Source of the DNA: Puffinus mauretanicus
Taxonomy: Eukaryota > Chordata > Aves > Procellariiformes > Procellariidae
Direction of reading: 5' to 3'
NCBI GenBank assembly: GCA_023333565.1
Contig: JAJKFH010002315.1
Span: 682,001 to 746,000 of the forward strand
DNA length: 64,000 nucleotides
The notes under the pieces are model-generated. The model had not been told where the DNA came from, did not search any database, and saw only the letters and a program-made list of their open reading frames with translations. The position numbers were made by a program, and so were the translations under genes. Positions 51,505-63,721 of the stretch are shown one piece after another (position 1 is the first letter of the stretch; each line of letters begins with the position of its first letter).

Positions 51505-51510
51505 TTTATT
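51505..51510 (-). terminator. NFAT5: NFAT5 distal polyadenylation signal candidate
   Basis: AATAAA on the minus strand. Other minus-strand AATAAA occur at 51179-51184, 54272-54277 and 54590-54595, so several 3' ends are possible. Confidence 0.45.
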
Positions 51511-53099
51511 CTTGACTGCAGCTGTTTACAGAAATATAGTTGCGAGTATACAAATGTCCCAATAGAAGCAAAATATTTTTATTTTTTAATATTCAACAAG
51601 TTATCACAGGATAGCTAAAAACATAGATGCAAATGAAATATCCCCTCATAGAACAAACTGAAAACACCGGGTATCAGTGCCTTGAAAATCCCAACTACGA
51701 AAGCCATATACACAGAAATGCACAAAGGAATATCTGGTGCTACTTTCACATTGCAGGACAGTGGAAGAGGCAGCTCAGCGGTCGATCAGTGCACTCCAGA
51801 ACACATGGCAGAAAGGCGGGTAAACCACTCAAAGACGCAGCTAGTAACAGAGGTAGCAAGCTCTGCTCTGAAGGTTTTTGGAGCTTACTCATTAATAATG
51901 AGCTCAAATGAAAGTCTTTCCAATCGCCTCATTTCAAATAGTGTCCACAATAAAAAAAAGCTTCAGGAATACTGTGTGCTACTAAGCAGGACACTGGAAC
52001 GTGTTCCCAGTTCTGCAACACCCAGAAGTGCCGCCCTCTCCCCTTTCAAAAGGCAGCTTCCCCCCAGCGCCGTTACCCGACCGCCGGGACAGCCGCGCTC
52101 CTGCGCCAGGGACGCTCGGCCCAGACCTTCCCCGACTCACCGAGGGGCACTTCCAGACTCTAAAAAGCAGTGAAGGCCACTGACACGATCTGAACACAGG
52201 ACCCTTCGCTAATCTGCACCCTGGAGCAAATGCACACAACTGGCGTATTTTACAGTGGGCTGCTGCTGGGTCGGAGCTTTGGAGTCTGAACCCAGCACTT
52301 GCAAGAGCGTGTCAGCGAGTGTCCCACAGCAAGCCCGGAAATCCTCGGATTCCTCACCCTTGTCCCAGTACACTTGAATGTTATGAGGCAATTTCATGAA
52401 CTGTAACAGCAAAAATTACAGAAGGTCTCTGTCTTCAGAAGCAGCGGAGATCAGACCTGCAAACAGGGCTCAAAGAGAAGAAATAAGGACATTTGCTTTG
52501 GCAGAGATGCTCTGATAAAGCCTGTGCCAGGACAACGATGTCTACCGATCAACCTAGTGCCACACTGCAGTGGAACACACCTGATTTGGCATGAAGCGTC
52601 GAGGTGGACAGAATACACGCTATTGATATTACGATCTGGATTTCTTTTAGAGTTTAACTTCTCACACAATCTGTAAGAAATCAATACAAGTCGGGGCAGG
52701 GTCCCTCACAGCTAGAAACCAAGGAGAGCTTTCACCAGCTTTCAAGGAGAGAGTTTTCTAGATAGCGACTGTTGCAGTACAAAGTCAGTAAAAAAATAAA
52801 AATAAAAATTTAAAGATGCCTGCGTTTATCAGACTAGAGAGAAGAGGAACGACGGATTAAGCTTCACCTTCCCGATCCAAACCAACCCAGCTGAGCAGCA
52901 GCCGGGATCCTTTGCTATGCAAGAATGATTAATAACCCCCACTGGGAGAGCGCTGCGGGTGCCAGGCCAGCTCCTCCGGAGCCCCACAGCCACCACTGCT
53001 CCCTACCTGCGCGAGCGCTGGGAGACTGAGAACGGAAAAGGCCCCCAAGTCAGGAGTCACTTGAGGAAAGGTGGCAGGGGAGCACGCGGGTGCAAAAAG

Positions 53100-53121
53100 C
53101 CTGCGCTGCTGCTGCTGCTGC
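53100..53121. repeat. short CTG/CAG triplet run
   Basis: Five consecutive CTG triplets inside a GC-rich island of the NFAT5 3' UTR; CAG on the NFAT5 strand. Confidence 0.8.
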
Positions 53122-56100
53122 GCTCCTGCGCCCATCCAGCGGGCAGGCTCTCAGCAAGGCTGTCCGTTCTACTGTTTTGCTAACACATCTGCAATTATTA
53201 ATAAAAATATATAAAAATACAAAAGTGTACAGCTGTTTTAAACCCATGGATATGAGACATTCACAAGCAGAGCAAGTTTCTGGAGCAACGTTACCAACAG
53301 CGCCACGTGTACAGTACTGAAAGGTGTTCATAAACTACTGATGAGTTACTACAAAAACCTTGGTAAATAACCTCATTCTAGGAAAAGTAATACTATTTCA
53401 GGTTTATAAAAATGTAAATATAACAGTATTATATGTGTGTGTCTACTAATTATTTATATGTAATAGTATATGATTCCTCTATATACATATATATAACCAG
53501 AGAATATACAGGCATATTTACATACCTATACAGCTCGTAAGAAAGGAAAAGCCTCTCCTCCTGTGTAACCCCTCAGAGCCCCGTACGCAGCTAGAGAATT
53601 TGACAAGTACACTTTCACAGGAGTTTATCTGCTGCTGCATTTTTCCTCGTATCCAAGTAACACCTATCCCATTTCCAATAGGATCCTCTGTGCTCGATCC
53701 TCAGCCTGCCGCGGGCACAGACGGATGCACCCGTTTGTGTGCTGAGGCGACGGCTGCCACATGCAACTGGCATGATTGGTCTGAATATGAACGTGAAGTG
53801 CTCACAGTCTATCCCAAAAGACTACTCCAAATTAAGACAAAAGCCCCAAACAAACAAAGCATCTCAGTACCAGTTTCCTTTTAGCTTCTAAACTAACGGA
53901 GCTGCCACCAGGCCCTCTGGAACGCCAACACACCCATTCCTTGAAAGTAAATTTTGCACTAATGGGAAGTCACCAGTGATCAGCATTTCTTCTTCTCGCC
54001 TTCCACCTACAACTCGTAGCTCAGAGCATGCAAAGCAATTCATTCCCCTTGTTCTTCTTTACCCATCAGACAAATGCCCATGACCCCTTGCACTCCTCTC
54101 CTGTAATTACCCTGAAAAGGTAACCCAAGGGTTTGCCGTACAGAGGCATGAGATTCAAAACCCGAAAATTCTTTTCTAACTTCTAATGAACGTGCACGTG
54201 CATGCCTGCACAGACACACACAGACCCTTGGGGGAAACTACGTGTAGCTTTTTTAGTCCAATAACAACATTTTTATTTTGCTTTTTAATAAATCACCTTT
54301 CCTGCTACTCAAATAGTGACTTAAACTATGTTTTAAGGCAAATGCAAGCTTCTGACTTGTTTGGTGTTCTTTCTGAGGACTCTGGAAAGATAATGAGAGT
54401 AGAAAATCTATTCAGACAAGTTTTTTTTAGAAACTATATCCTAAATCAAAATCACAACAGAAACTTTAAAAAAAAAAAAATTCAACTTATCTAAATTAGG
54501 GGAATGTCCACTGATACAGCTGCCCAGACTTTTAGTATTTCCAGCAAAAAAACCTGCCAAAGTAACAAACGCTTAACTGTTCATTCTGCTTTATTCTATC
54601 TTAAAACTAAATAGGAAGTAATCACCCTGTCTGTAATTAAAAGTAATTATAATAAAATGGTTGGTGATTAAACATCCACTTTGAAACAGCAAGGCTGAAA
54701 TTATTTCTTGAACTATTTTTATGTTAAAATAATAGCGTATTCAAGTATTTGGCTTGAATAACTGCTGAAAGATCAGACAGTGAAGAGGCAATTAATAACA
54801 AAATGTGGACTTGCTAATTAAGCACAAAGCACCAATAACTTCCTACCAGAGGAGATGTTTAGCTAATAACTGTGTATTGTGTGTTATTCATATGGGGTTT
54901 ATATACACACACACGCACACAGAGTGTATAAGCAGACAAGAGAATGTATGCAGAAGTCCCGACTGGTGGCTAGCAGGTACGCTCCCTGGATTTTAATCTG
55001 TGCCAAGAAATCTGTAAACCACCACGTACCACGGATGCTGTGCAGAGCGCGGACCATGGGTGCTGTAGAGGCATATACAGCTGGAGAGTACAGCCCACAC
55101 TGAATACGGAGGATCAGATTTAACAATTCTTTAAGAGCCAGCTCAAGCAGCAGAAAAAACAAGGTACAGAAAACCCATCCCAGCAATGCAGCTCAGCAGT
55201 TTTTAATTTTTTACCTATTAATACCTTCTATATTTAATTGCTGCTTTTTGGATATCATAGTAACTTCCCCTTTATAATAATGTCAGGAACTTTAAATTTA
55301 TAGAGACTAATGTCTCAGTATCTTCTAACTTTCTCAGCCAAAATGGACTAGACCCGATACAACCACCCCATCTCTGCAGGCAAGCACTCCGGCTGCTCAC
55401 AGCTAACAGGCATGCCAGCGTGAGCATGCAGAGGAGTAAACACAGGGATTAAAGAAAAGAAAAAGGCAGAGTAAGCTCCATTTATCAATACCAACTGCTT
55501 AAATCACAAAAGTAAATGTTCAGGACTCTGATAAAATACAGATGTGGCTCACACTGTTCTTGGGGCTTTCTGCCATGCCCTGGAGCCCGTCTTTAGGCTC
55601 TCTGTTGGCTTATCAAACCTCCCTTTATCCTCTGTAACAGCTGTCTGCAAGCAGCAGGTCAAGCACTGGTCAACCGCTGAGCAGTCTCTTCATTCATAAG
55701 ACAAATACTTTTTGTAACCAAATCACATGTTCAAAGTGTTGTACATTTAAACACTGACCTAAAATGAACAAGATAAATTTAACACAAGAAAAGAAGGTGT
55801 TATCCAGAAGTGAAAAATGTGATAGCACAGCCCTTTTTTTTTTTTTAATTTAGTTTGTTACATTTTTTTTTTCTCTTCTCTTCATAAGCGACCTAGAATA
55901 CATACACAATTCAAACATACCCGTCCCCTGGAGCTGTAGCAGTCTTGGTATGAAGTTCTCTTTTGGATGCCCATCTTGTTAAATGGAGAATTGGTCCCTG
56001 GTGACTTGGCACTGACCAACAGCACTTCAACGTAAGGATACACCCCTTTGGAACAACGGAACAAATTGGAGCAGCACACAAGTGAATTTATCATTCCTAT

Positions 56101-56855
56101 TACTTCTTCTGTGTATGAAGGCCCCAGATGACACCCAACAGCTTGTCCTGGGACTGCAATCCTGCAAAAGCCACCAGTTCATTTTTTAATTAACTGGCTA
56201 TCGACTTCCACGACCGTCTGGAAGTTGTTTCGGTCCATAATTCTCAGTCTTCTACATAGCTTCATGTAGCATTTAGTCAATGCTGCAAGATTGCTGTTTT
56301 CATGTCATGAACCATAAAAGGATTTTGTTAATATTTTGTCTTAGCAGGAAAAAAAAAAAAAATCACAGAAAGAAAAAGTGTGGTTCAGGGTTATAAAGCA
56401 GCTCTGGACATTATGAAGCAGGGAATTCTTTTTATCATGATTAAAATTTTAAACATTTTAGCATAATCATAAATTAAGAGTTAAAACACAGAGGCGCTAA
56501 TAATAAAATATTAAATAGACAATGATAGTGGATAAAAGCTGAATGGCTCATTCTGAATGAAACCCCATTATTTTATATACGCCTAAATGCCTACGGGTTT
56601 CCTTACTAGATCGTATTGCTGAGTGACAGACACATCAAAACACACAGTGAAGCTTCTCATAGCCAGCTGGAACAATAAATTGCCTGATGGAATGGCGAGA
56701 GATGAACAAGTTATTTATGTTGCAAAAAGTACTTAAATACTCAATAAAGACATAACAAACCCCACCCCACCCCACTGTTATCAGACGCCACGTTGTGGTA
56801 GAACATCAGACAAACTCACAAATTTACCACAAAAATGTGTGGCAAAAAGAATATT

Positions 56856-56878
56856 TTATATATATGTATATATATAAA
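56856..56878. repeat. (TA)n simple repeat
   Basis: Imperfect TATATATATG/TATATATATA run in the NFAT5 3' UTR. Confidence 0.85.
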
Positions 56879-57118
56879 TTTTTATATTTATGCCAATGTA
56901 CTCACTCAGTACAAATAGCAAAATAGTATACCATTTCCTAAATACAAAATATAGCTTTCCAAAAAAATGAAACACACATTAGATATAAACCATCCAAAAC
57001 TTGAACGATTGAAAACTGTATTCAAAATTAAATGACCCAGAGCAGGTCTCTTTCTGAAAAGTTCCCTTCATATCGGCAAGAAGCCTTACTACTGAAAACG
57101 TAATTCAATGCCTCTCAA

Positions 57119-57154
57119 TGAGAGAGAGAAAGAGAGAGACAGAAAGAGAAAGTG
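57119..57154. repeat. (GA)n purine tract
   Basis: AGAGAGAGAAAGAGAGAGAC-type run, all purine except one C on the + strand; a CU-rich tract in the NFAT5 transcript. Confidence 0.85.
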
Positions 57155-58863
57155 AACGTTATGACAGACTGACAAACAGGAAAAACCATGAAAACAAACA
57201 AAAATTCTACACGGCTCAACTAAGCACACAAGTTAAGGGAAAAACACACAGTAAACAGACTAGAGTAACTTAAAAACCATTTACAGACTATTCTTTGTTA
57301 CTTAAAATAACAAAAATGAAAAGTGACATGATACCAACTACCCTCTACCAAGGCATAATAGCCGTACATGACAGCTGTTTGGCTCTAACTGCAGCAACAG
57401 CTTTCTACATGCAGAAGGAGAAGAAACAAATATCTGAATGAGGCTGTAGAGAGATATCACAAAACTGTCCGGATAGTTGGAGCACCCAAAAAATTCACAT
57501 GCCTCACAACACAACTGCGTGGTCTGGAGTGGGTTGTTTTTACATTCTGTAACATCAGTCAATTTGTTTTTAATTGAGACATGACAATCTAGAAACTAGA
57601 CTTGGGGACTGTTGGTATTAAAAAAAAAAAAATCACTTCAAAACTGCAATGAGCTCAATATGCTACAAAGATGCAACAGCTCAGGATGAAGTGAAATTTT
57701 CAAGAATGCTTAAAAATGATGTAATTTGTCCCCTACTTGGAGTAAAGTCAAGCTGAAGCTTGACATCAATAACAGCTGGAAAATGACGGGTTAAGGAGAT
57801 TCCTGCATTGAGAAGGTGGTAGAGAAATTGCTTCCTCTTTCCTTAATCCTTGATTATCTGTCAAAGCTTCTCCTGACTAAGCAATTTAATGCCATGGATT
57901 CCTAAAAGCTGCTTCTGATCTTTAAAGCAGTAGGATATTTATGTCTTTTTTAAAAACACAATATGAAACTGAGGGAGAGAGAAGGAAAATCATGAGAAGA
58001 ATGAAAGGGAGAAGGCTGGTTTGAGAATGGATAACGCAGCTTTACCGAGTTCTAACCCATACAGTCAGAGTGAGAGACACAGAGGAGTTCTTTCCTTGGC
58101 CAGGCAGAATGTTGCTTTCAAGCTGAAGGTATTTTAGAGGGCAAGATTTTAAGAGCAAAATTTAACTGAAAGTTCCCCTTCATTTCTTCATTTTGTTAGA
58201 GCCACCAAACCCTTGCTCTATGTACAGTTACATGTAAGAGACATGGAAAACAGTTAATCACATTCTCAGATGGGAAGCACCCACCTCTGGCTATCTACAG
58301 TAGCAAGCAATTCTCTGCTTGGTTTTTACCGTTATCAGTATTTTTCGTTGCCACCTACTGCAATTAACAAATCGCAGTATTAGCTCTCCCACTCAACTGT
58401 AAAACGTGATCCCTTCACTTACTGACAGCTATCAGTCATGGCTCATGTCACAGGCATTTGATGTTTCTGCTTCACAAGCTTATCTAGTCAAAAGAGGGGA
58501 TGTGAAGAAGGAAGAAAAAAAGTAAACGTGGTAACATGTATTACCTTCTAACAACAATAATAACTGACCAGATATGCTTTAAATTGAAAGAGCACCCCAC
58601 TGTTAATGAGGTTTAGGAATCTAGTAACAGTACAATCCCATGCCCTAGTAAAACAAAGCATAGCTTTTCAGCATTATTGGCACTACAAATCCCAAATACT
58701 ATGGTCATAGCCTTAGGTGCTAGACGCTGCAATTGGCCACGTGTGTGCTCTTTAGAGAAGAGGGCCACTTTTTGACAGAAGCAATCAGTTCCACACAGCC
58801 TAATCCAGAGTCGGAAGGTCTGCGAGGATCTGGGAAATCATCACTTTTTTCTTCACAGGATTT

Positions 58864-59808
58864 CTGCAGGAAAAAACAAACAAGCAAAAAAGTTAGGCAT
58901 AACTAACAAAAGTCATCCTCTTACTTCTATGTAGTTGCTTCATCTTGAAGGTGTCCTTCACAAGCAGACATGAAACTATGAGTGAGTATCAGAATGCAGC
59001 ACTCTTTCATAGCGCAGGATTATTCTACTTCCACTCTTCTTTCAATTTTTTTTTTTTTTTAGGTTCGTAACTTCATATACAAACCAGTTTAGATTAGAAA
59101 ATGAAGTGTATCACTTAAATGAAACTTATGGGGGATTTAGGATGGCAACACAGTTAACCAGAGCCCAGTTACACACTATGGACAATACTAGATTCGAGAG
59201 TCCTCCTGGTTCTTGGTACCCAAAGCCTCTTTCACCTCTCTGAAAAAGGCACCTTCTAAGAGCAGAATGTTTCCTAGTAACAGCTGACTGTGACAGCTCA
59301 CTTTTAACAAAGACTCTGCATGTGGCACACTCTCAATAGCCACCATATTCTACTGAAACTTCTTTTCACATTATGTTATTGTAACCCAGGGAGCAACTTC
59401 AGAATGGTACAGACTTGAGGTGTTATTTACTCAATAAGCCTTTAATTTTTTAACTAGAGTCATATTTCATAACGCTTTTATCTGCCAAGCTGTCAGAGAT
59501 CTACTCTCCTTCCTAATAATGTACCAGATCCTAACAGCAGATGACAAAACATACAGCGACTGAATGACAAGACCCAGTCTCAACCAACTGTTTCATACAA
59601 ATTCTGACCTCTGACTGTTTTTAGTAACTCTTCATTCTAGCCACTGATATTATATTCATAATTCAGCTGTATTTTAGTATTTTAGTAGTAGCAGTAATCT
59701 GGTATTTTAGCTGATCTCTTAGAGCATAGTGATACATTTAAGTGAAGACTTCCTGAACAAAAGCATGCATGGCAGGAAAGAACCCAGAAACCCAAACACA
59801 TTACTTAC
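58864..59808 (-). other. NFAT5: putative NFAT5 3' UTR intron
   Basis: On the minus strand a near-perfect donor (CCAA|GTAAGT) begins 8 nt after the NFAT5 stop codon. A strong acceptor ends at 58864, giving a 945-bp intron. The downstream exon junction is within 50 nt of the stop, so it would not be expected to trigger nonsense-mediated decay. Confidence 0.55.
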
Positions 59809-59816
59809 TTGGCTAA

Positions 59817-60055
59817 TTAAAATGAGCCAGCCATATTGTTCCCCTGGTTTTGCAATGACACAAGCAGATCATCTATTTTCTCAATATTCTGGTTGGTTGC
59901 CATAGCTGAAGGTAGAGGAGACGTCTCGGATATCTGTTGGGAGAGCAGCGTTGGCACTGCTGCTTGTCCCTCGCTCTGTGGCTGACCTGGCTGACTTATA
60001 GCCATCAACTCATCCGGCAACGTAGCTGGTCCAGAAGTTAGCAGCTGCCCACAGT
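59817..60055 (-). CDS. NFAT5: NFAT5 last coding exon
   Basis: Encodes 78 residues, [20 protein letters not shown] through [20 protein letters not shown] to the stop TAA (59817-59819). Human has NIEKIDLLVSLQ; here an extra Asp is present (IDDLLV). Confidence 0.95.
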
Positions 60056-62948
60056 CTGTTAAGCAGTAAGTGAAGAACAAAGGACCATTTAAATTAGCTT
60101 AATACATGCAGTGAATTGGCCAACTTCTTTACATATATGTCCATATTGACTATAAACTGTGTCGAAAGTTACGTGCACTTTTGTTCACATGACCACCTTT
60201 GCTCACCACTCTCTCAGGGTACAAGCACAAGTTCAAGGTGTACATATTTAATATATGGACTCTGTATTATGACCAAACACTACTAACACCCCAAACAGAG
60301 AACAACACTTAGCTAAAAGTAAAACAAAATGCATGGCGTAAGTGTTGAGTGTGCCCATCCTTTGTCTTTATTAATTACAGATGTGTCTTTTTCAATTCAG
60401 CCAAGGTATCCACTGGCTCCTTCTATAAATCTGCAAATGGTGTCACATCTCCTACCATTTCTAGCGTTATCTTCAGCTTCCTGGATAGGCTTGGCTGTAT
60501 ATGGCCTGATTGTCAAAGAGTTCATACCGCAAAGCACACATTCAGGTATTCACAGACTAAGTACACAGCTATGCTTTCTGTGCAGATCTTTTATAAGATG
60601 CTATAATCCTCATCTGCATCTGCTACTTCTGGAGCTTCACAGGTACGTACAGCCCTTCACAGTCAGATTAAAGGATCTACGTCCCAAAGAACTTGTCGTA
60701 GAGGCTAGATTCAGAGATGAGATACGGAAAAGTGCCGGCTTATGAAGTTAAAAGGAGTTTCAAATACACTTCAGTTGACACTTCTCTGGACTACACAGCT
60801 TAAAGAAAATCCTTCCTTTCAATCATGTGTGGAGAACGTCATTGCATAAATTGTGGCAATCAAATGCAGCAAGAGAGATTAGTGGAGCTGTCTTAAGAGG
60901 GTGTAGGGTGTAACTTTTTTCTTTTTTTTTTAAAGATATGTACATGTGTACATGTATTTTATCTATTATTTGCATATGTATTGTTAATCATATTATATAT
61001 AATATTTCTACATAAATATACACACAATTCTAAGATGGTTTGGTCACATGTTAATCCTAAGTGTAAGACCACCAACAGGTATTTAAGCTAAGAGTTCTCA
61101 TGCACAATCAGCAACATAAGTGTACATTCAGAGCAACATGATGAGTAGTGCTACATCACTTATTTCAGGATTTTCTTTTTTTTGTAAGGAAATATCTTAG
61201 AATTGAATAATCATTGTCTTGTGGACTCCAATTAGTAGCTCTTCTAAATTGTAAACTCAGAATCAGGCATCTACCACTTACTGTTTTGAATGCCAAACAG
61301 GAATATTCCTGATGTTTGCTGAGATGAAGCAGGAGAATTCTGCAGCTGGTTGATAGCACCTCCTGCTGTGTTGTGAAATAAAGCCGCTTGTTGCTGTGGA
61401 GGAGAAGCAGCTCCTTGCATTCCTGCCATGCTGTTTTGAGAAGAGTACATAGGAGACTGCTGCAGCTCTTGCTGGCTCATACTATTCTGCAAGGCAGACA
61501 TGGAAGCTGAAGAGATGAAGAGGGTGACTTGTTGCTCTTGAGAACTTGGTGACCCTTGGACCAACTGAATCTGGGGTGAGTTATGGAAGATGGCTGGCTG
61601 CTGTGCTTCAGCCTGGTTGGATCCAGGATTCTGAAGAGAAGACACTGTAGTCTGACTCTGGAATTGCATGGGCTGCTGCTCCTGGTTCATTGATGCCATG
61701 TTAGTCTGTGGATGAAAAATGGACTGGCCTTGTTGCTCCTGATTGGTAACTGGGTTTTGATTTGGATTGAAAATCATGTTCTGCTTTTGTGAAGCAATTG
61801 TACTCATTGCATTTTGATTACTGAACATCATGTTCTGCTGTTGCTGCTGCTGCTGTTCTTGAGATGGAGGACTACTCTGAATAGCAACGATCGAATGCTG
61901 AGGCTGGAAGATAGCTCCTTGTTGGTTCTGGGGAATCGAACTGGACTGGATGGAGCCTAATGACACTTGAGACTGAAACAAACCTTGCTGAGCAGGCTGA
62001 GTCTGGGGCTGTTCCTGGGGAAGCATAGAACTCTGGATATGAGATATCTGTGTCTGCTGCTGGAAAGAAGTCTGCTGTTCAGTGTTTGTTGCTGTCTGAA
62101 GAGGAGAAATGGAATTTGGGCTTGTAAAGAATGACATCTGTTCTTCCTGAGTTGCAGCGTTGCTCATTGAACTCTGGGAAAGGAACATGTTGGCAGACTG
62201 CTGGTCTTGAGGAACTGAAGAGCTCTGTAATACACCCATGGCGTTCTGCGAGTGGAACATTGGAGGCTGCAGTTGGTCTGAGGAATTAGTACTGGTCTGG
62301 TTGTGGACAATGGAATTTGGACTGTGAAAAATAGAGCCTTGTGCTTCCTGTGATATATTTTGAGCATCACCAATAGGATTCTGAGAGTGAAAAAGCTGAG
62401 CTTGTGAATGTGGAGACTGCTGCATAAAGCTTCCCGACTGAATAGACATGATTTCTCCGCCTTGCTGGAACAGACCACCTCCTTGTTGCTGAGTTCCGCT
62501 TGCCTGAACAGTCATCATGTTCTTGGTAGATGAAAAGAGATTAACTTGAGATTGACTTTCTCCACTATGCTGCATTTGAACCATGGTCTGAAATACAGTA
62601 GTTTGCATCTGTTTACTCTGACCTGAAGCTTCTTCTCCATCTGCAGAATTTGACGCCTGAAACATAGTAGGTCCATTGCTGGAGACCTGCTGCTGAGCAG
62701 TAGGTGTAGTCTCACTTCCAGAAACACCAGGAGATGAAGAGAATAATTCACACTGCATTTGCATGTCTTCGCTTGTTGATAACCCACTCATTATGTGAGA
62801 AGCCTGCTGGTAAACAGGTGACTGTTGGAGGGCTCCATTCCCTGAAGTTGTTGAAGAGAACAAATCAGACTGCATCTGAGTTGCAGCTTGGCAAATGTTT
62901 TGTTGGATTCCTATCACCATTGCTGCAGAAGTCTCCATTGCCTGCTGT

Positions 62949-62980
<32 letters not shown>

Positions 62981-63721
62981 ATTGGACAATGTATTTTCAG
63001 GCTGTGAGTGAACGTTTTCAGCTCGTCCAGGTAGAAGATTCTCTGGTCTGGAATGCACAGCTGTGTCTGATGAGGAAAATATCCCAGAATTGACACTATT
63101 TTGCATCTGGCTAACCTGCTGAAAGATATCTGCATTTAGCTGGTCTTGAACATCCTCACTGCTGTCTGAACCAGAAAATAAAACAGAAGATAACTGCTGT
63201 TGAGCTTCCAATACCTGTTGCACCAAGTCAACATTTCTATTGCTGCCAGTGGCAGTGTTAGTTGGAAAATTTCCAGCCTGCAGTTGCTGTATAGTGTTCT
63301 GTAACTGACTCACACCACTTGCTGATGAGAAAATACTTGATGAAATCTGTTGCTGCAATGCCTGTGCTGGTTCTGAGAGTGTAGACTGTTGTTGTGATGC
63401 ATCAGTTAATTGTGACAAGGTCACTACTGTGCCATCTGACTGCAAGACTTCCCTGGTTTGGGATTCTCTGGTTTGGAACTGTGCAGCTTGCTGCAATAAT
63501 GCATCACTGTTCTGCAGCTGACCTGGAGTAGAGACTGCTGAAAAGCTACCAGGCTGGGAAATGTCCTGCGTTTGGATAGTAGTTAGTGTCTCTGGATTAT
63601 ACACCTTCGGCTGTATTTGTTGCTGGTTTTCATTTTCAGAAGGTAAATGGGAAGCAGAAGTTGATATGCCAGACATACTGTTTTCCAATGTTTGTTGAGT
63701 TGGTCCAACCACATTTGAAGT
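59817..63721 (-). CDS. NFAT5: NFAT5 (TonEBP), C-terminal 892 residues in two coding exons
   Basis: NFAT5 is the Rel-family transcription factor of the hypertonic stress response. The window holds its C-terminal transactivation region only: the giant exon 61282-63721 (813 codons plus one base, phase 0 start) and the last coding exon 59817-60055. The junction codon A|AC (Asn) gives [17 protein letters not shown]. Recognisable family stretches include [63 protein letters not shown] and the C-terminus [18 protein letters not shown] ending MAGSF. Very rich in Gln, Ser, Asn and Met, with Q13 (62942-62980) and Q7 (61835-61855) runs. The Rel-homology DNA-binding domain and dimerisation parts lie right of the window. 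Confidence 0.96.
60056..61281 (-). other. NFAT5: NFAT5 last coding intron
   Basis: 1226 bp, AT-rich. Donor GTAAGT, acceptor TTAACAG. No RNA gene or transposon was recognised; plus-strand ORFs here are incidental. Confidence 0.85.
61282..63721 (-). CDS. NFAT5: NFAT5 large Gln-rich exon
   Basis: 2440 bp, from acceptor TTTTTTCAG (63722-63723) to donor GTAAGT (61281-61280). It consists almost entirely of a degenerate repeat of about 18-28 residues, each opening with a hydrophobic residue plus Phe (LFSS, IFHS, MFHSQN, LFQSQ, IFNPN) and closing with Gln-rich sequence. Confidence 0.95.
61835..61855 (-). repeat. NFAT5: polyglutamine run Q7 in NFAT5
   Basis: Seven consecutive Gln codons with one CAA, after SQE and before NMMF. 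Confidence 0.97.
62942..62980 (-). repeat. NFAT5: polyglutamine run Q13 in NFAT5
   Basis: 13 consecutive Gln codons, mixed CAG and CAA (interruptions at four CAA), between Asn and Ala-Met. Confidence 0.97.

Larger units (their letters stand above)
51485..58863 (-). other. NFAT5: NFAT5 3' UTR exon (inferred)
   Basis: About 7.4 kb without coding potential, mostly AT-rich, on the downstream side of NFAT5. It is read as the terminal non-coding exon, opening after a strong minus-strand acceptor (T-rich tract ending CCTGCAG) at 58864-58870. A very long 3' UTR is characteristic of NFAT5 in mammals. Contains a (TA)n block near 56,858-56,877, a (GA)n block near 57,119-57,154, A/T homopolymers, and GC-rich islands near 52,060-52,150 and 52,930-53,170. 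Extent is inference. Confidence 0.55.

Noticed and set aside
59900..60080. Last NFAT5 coding exon extended upstream to an ATG at 60080
   Set aside because: The extra residues come from intron; the acceptor at 60056-60057 and the conserved NCGQLLTSG junction define the exon start.
60329..60745. 138-codon plus-strand ORF in the NFAT5 intron
   Set aside because: No recognisable similarity, opposite to NFAT5, no promoter or poly(A) context.
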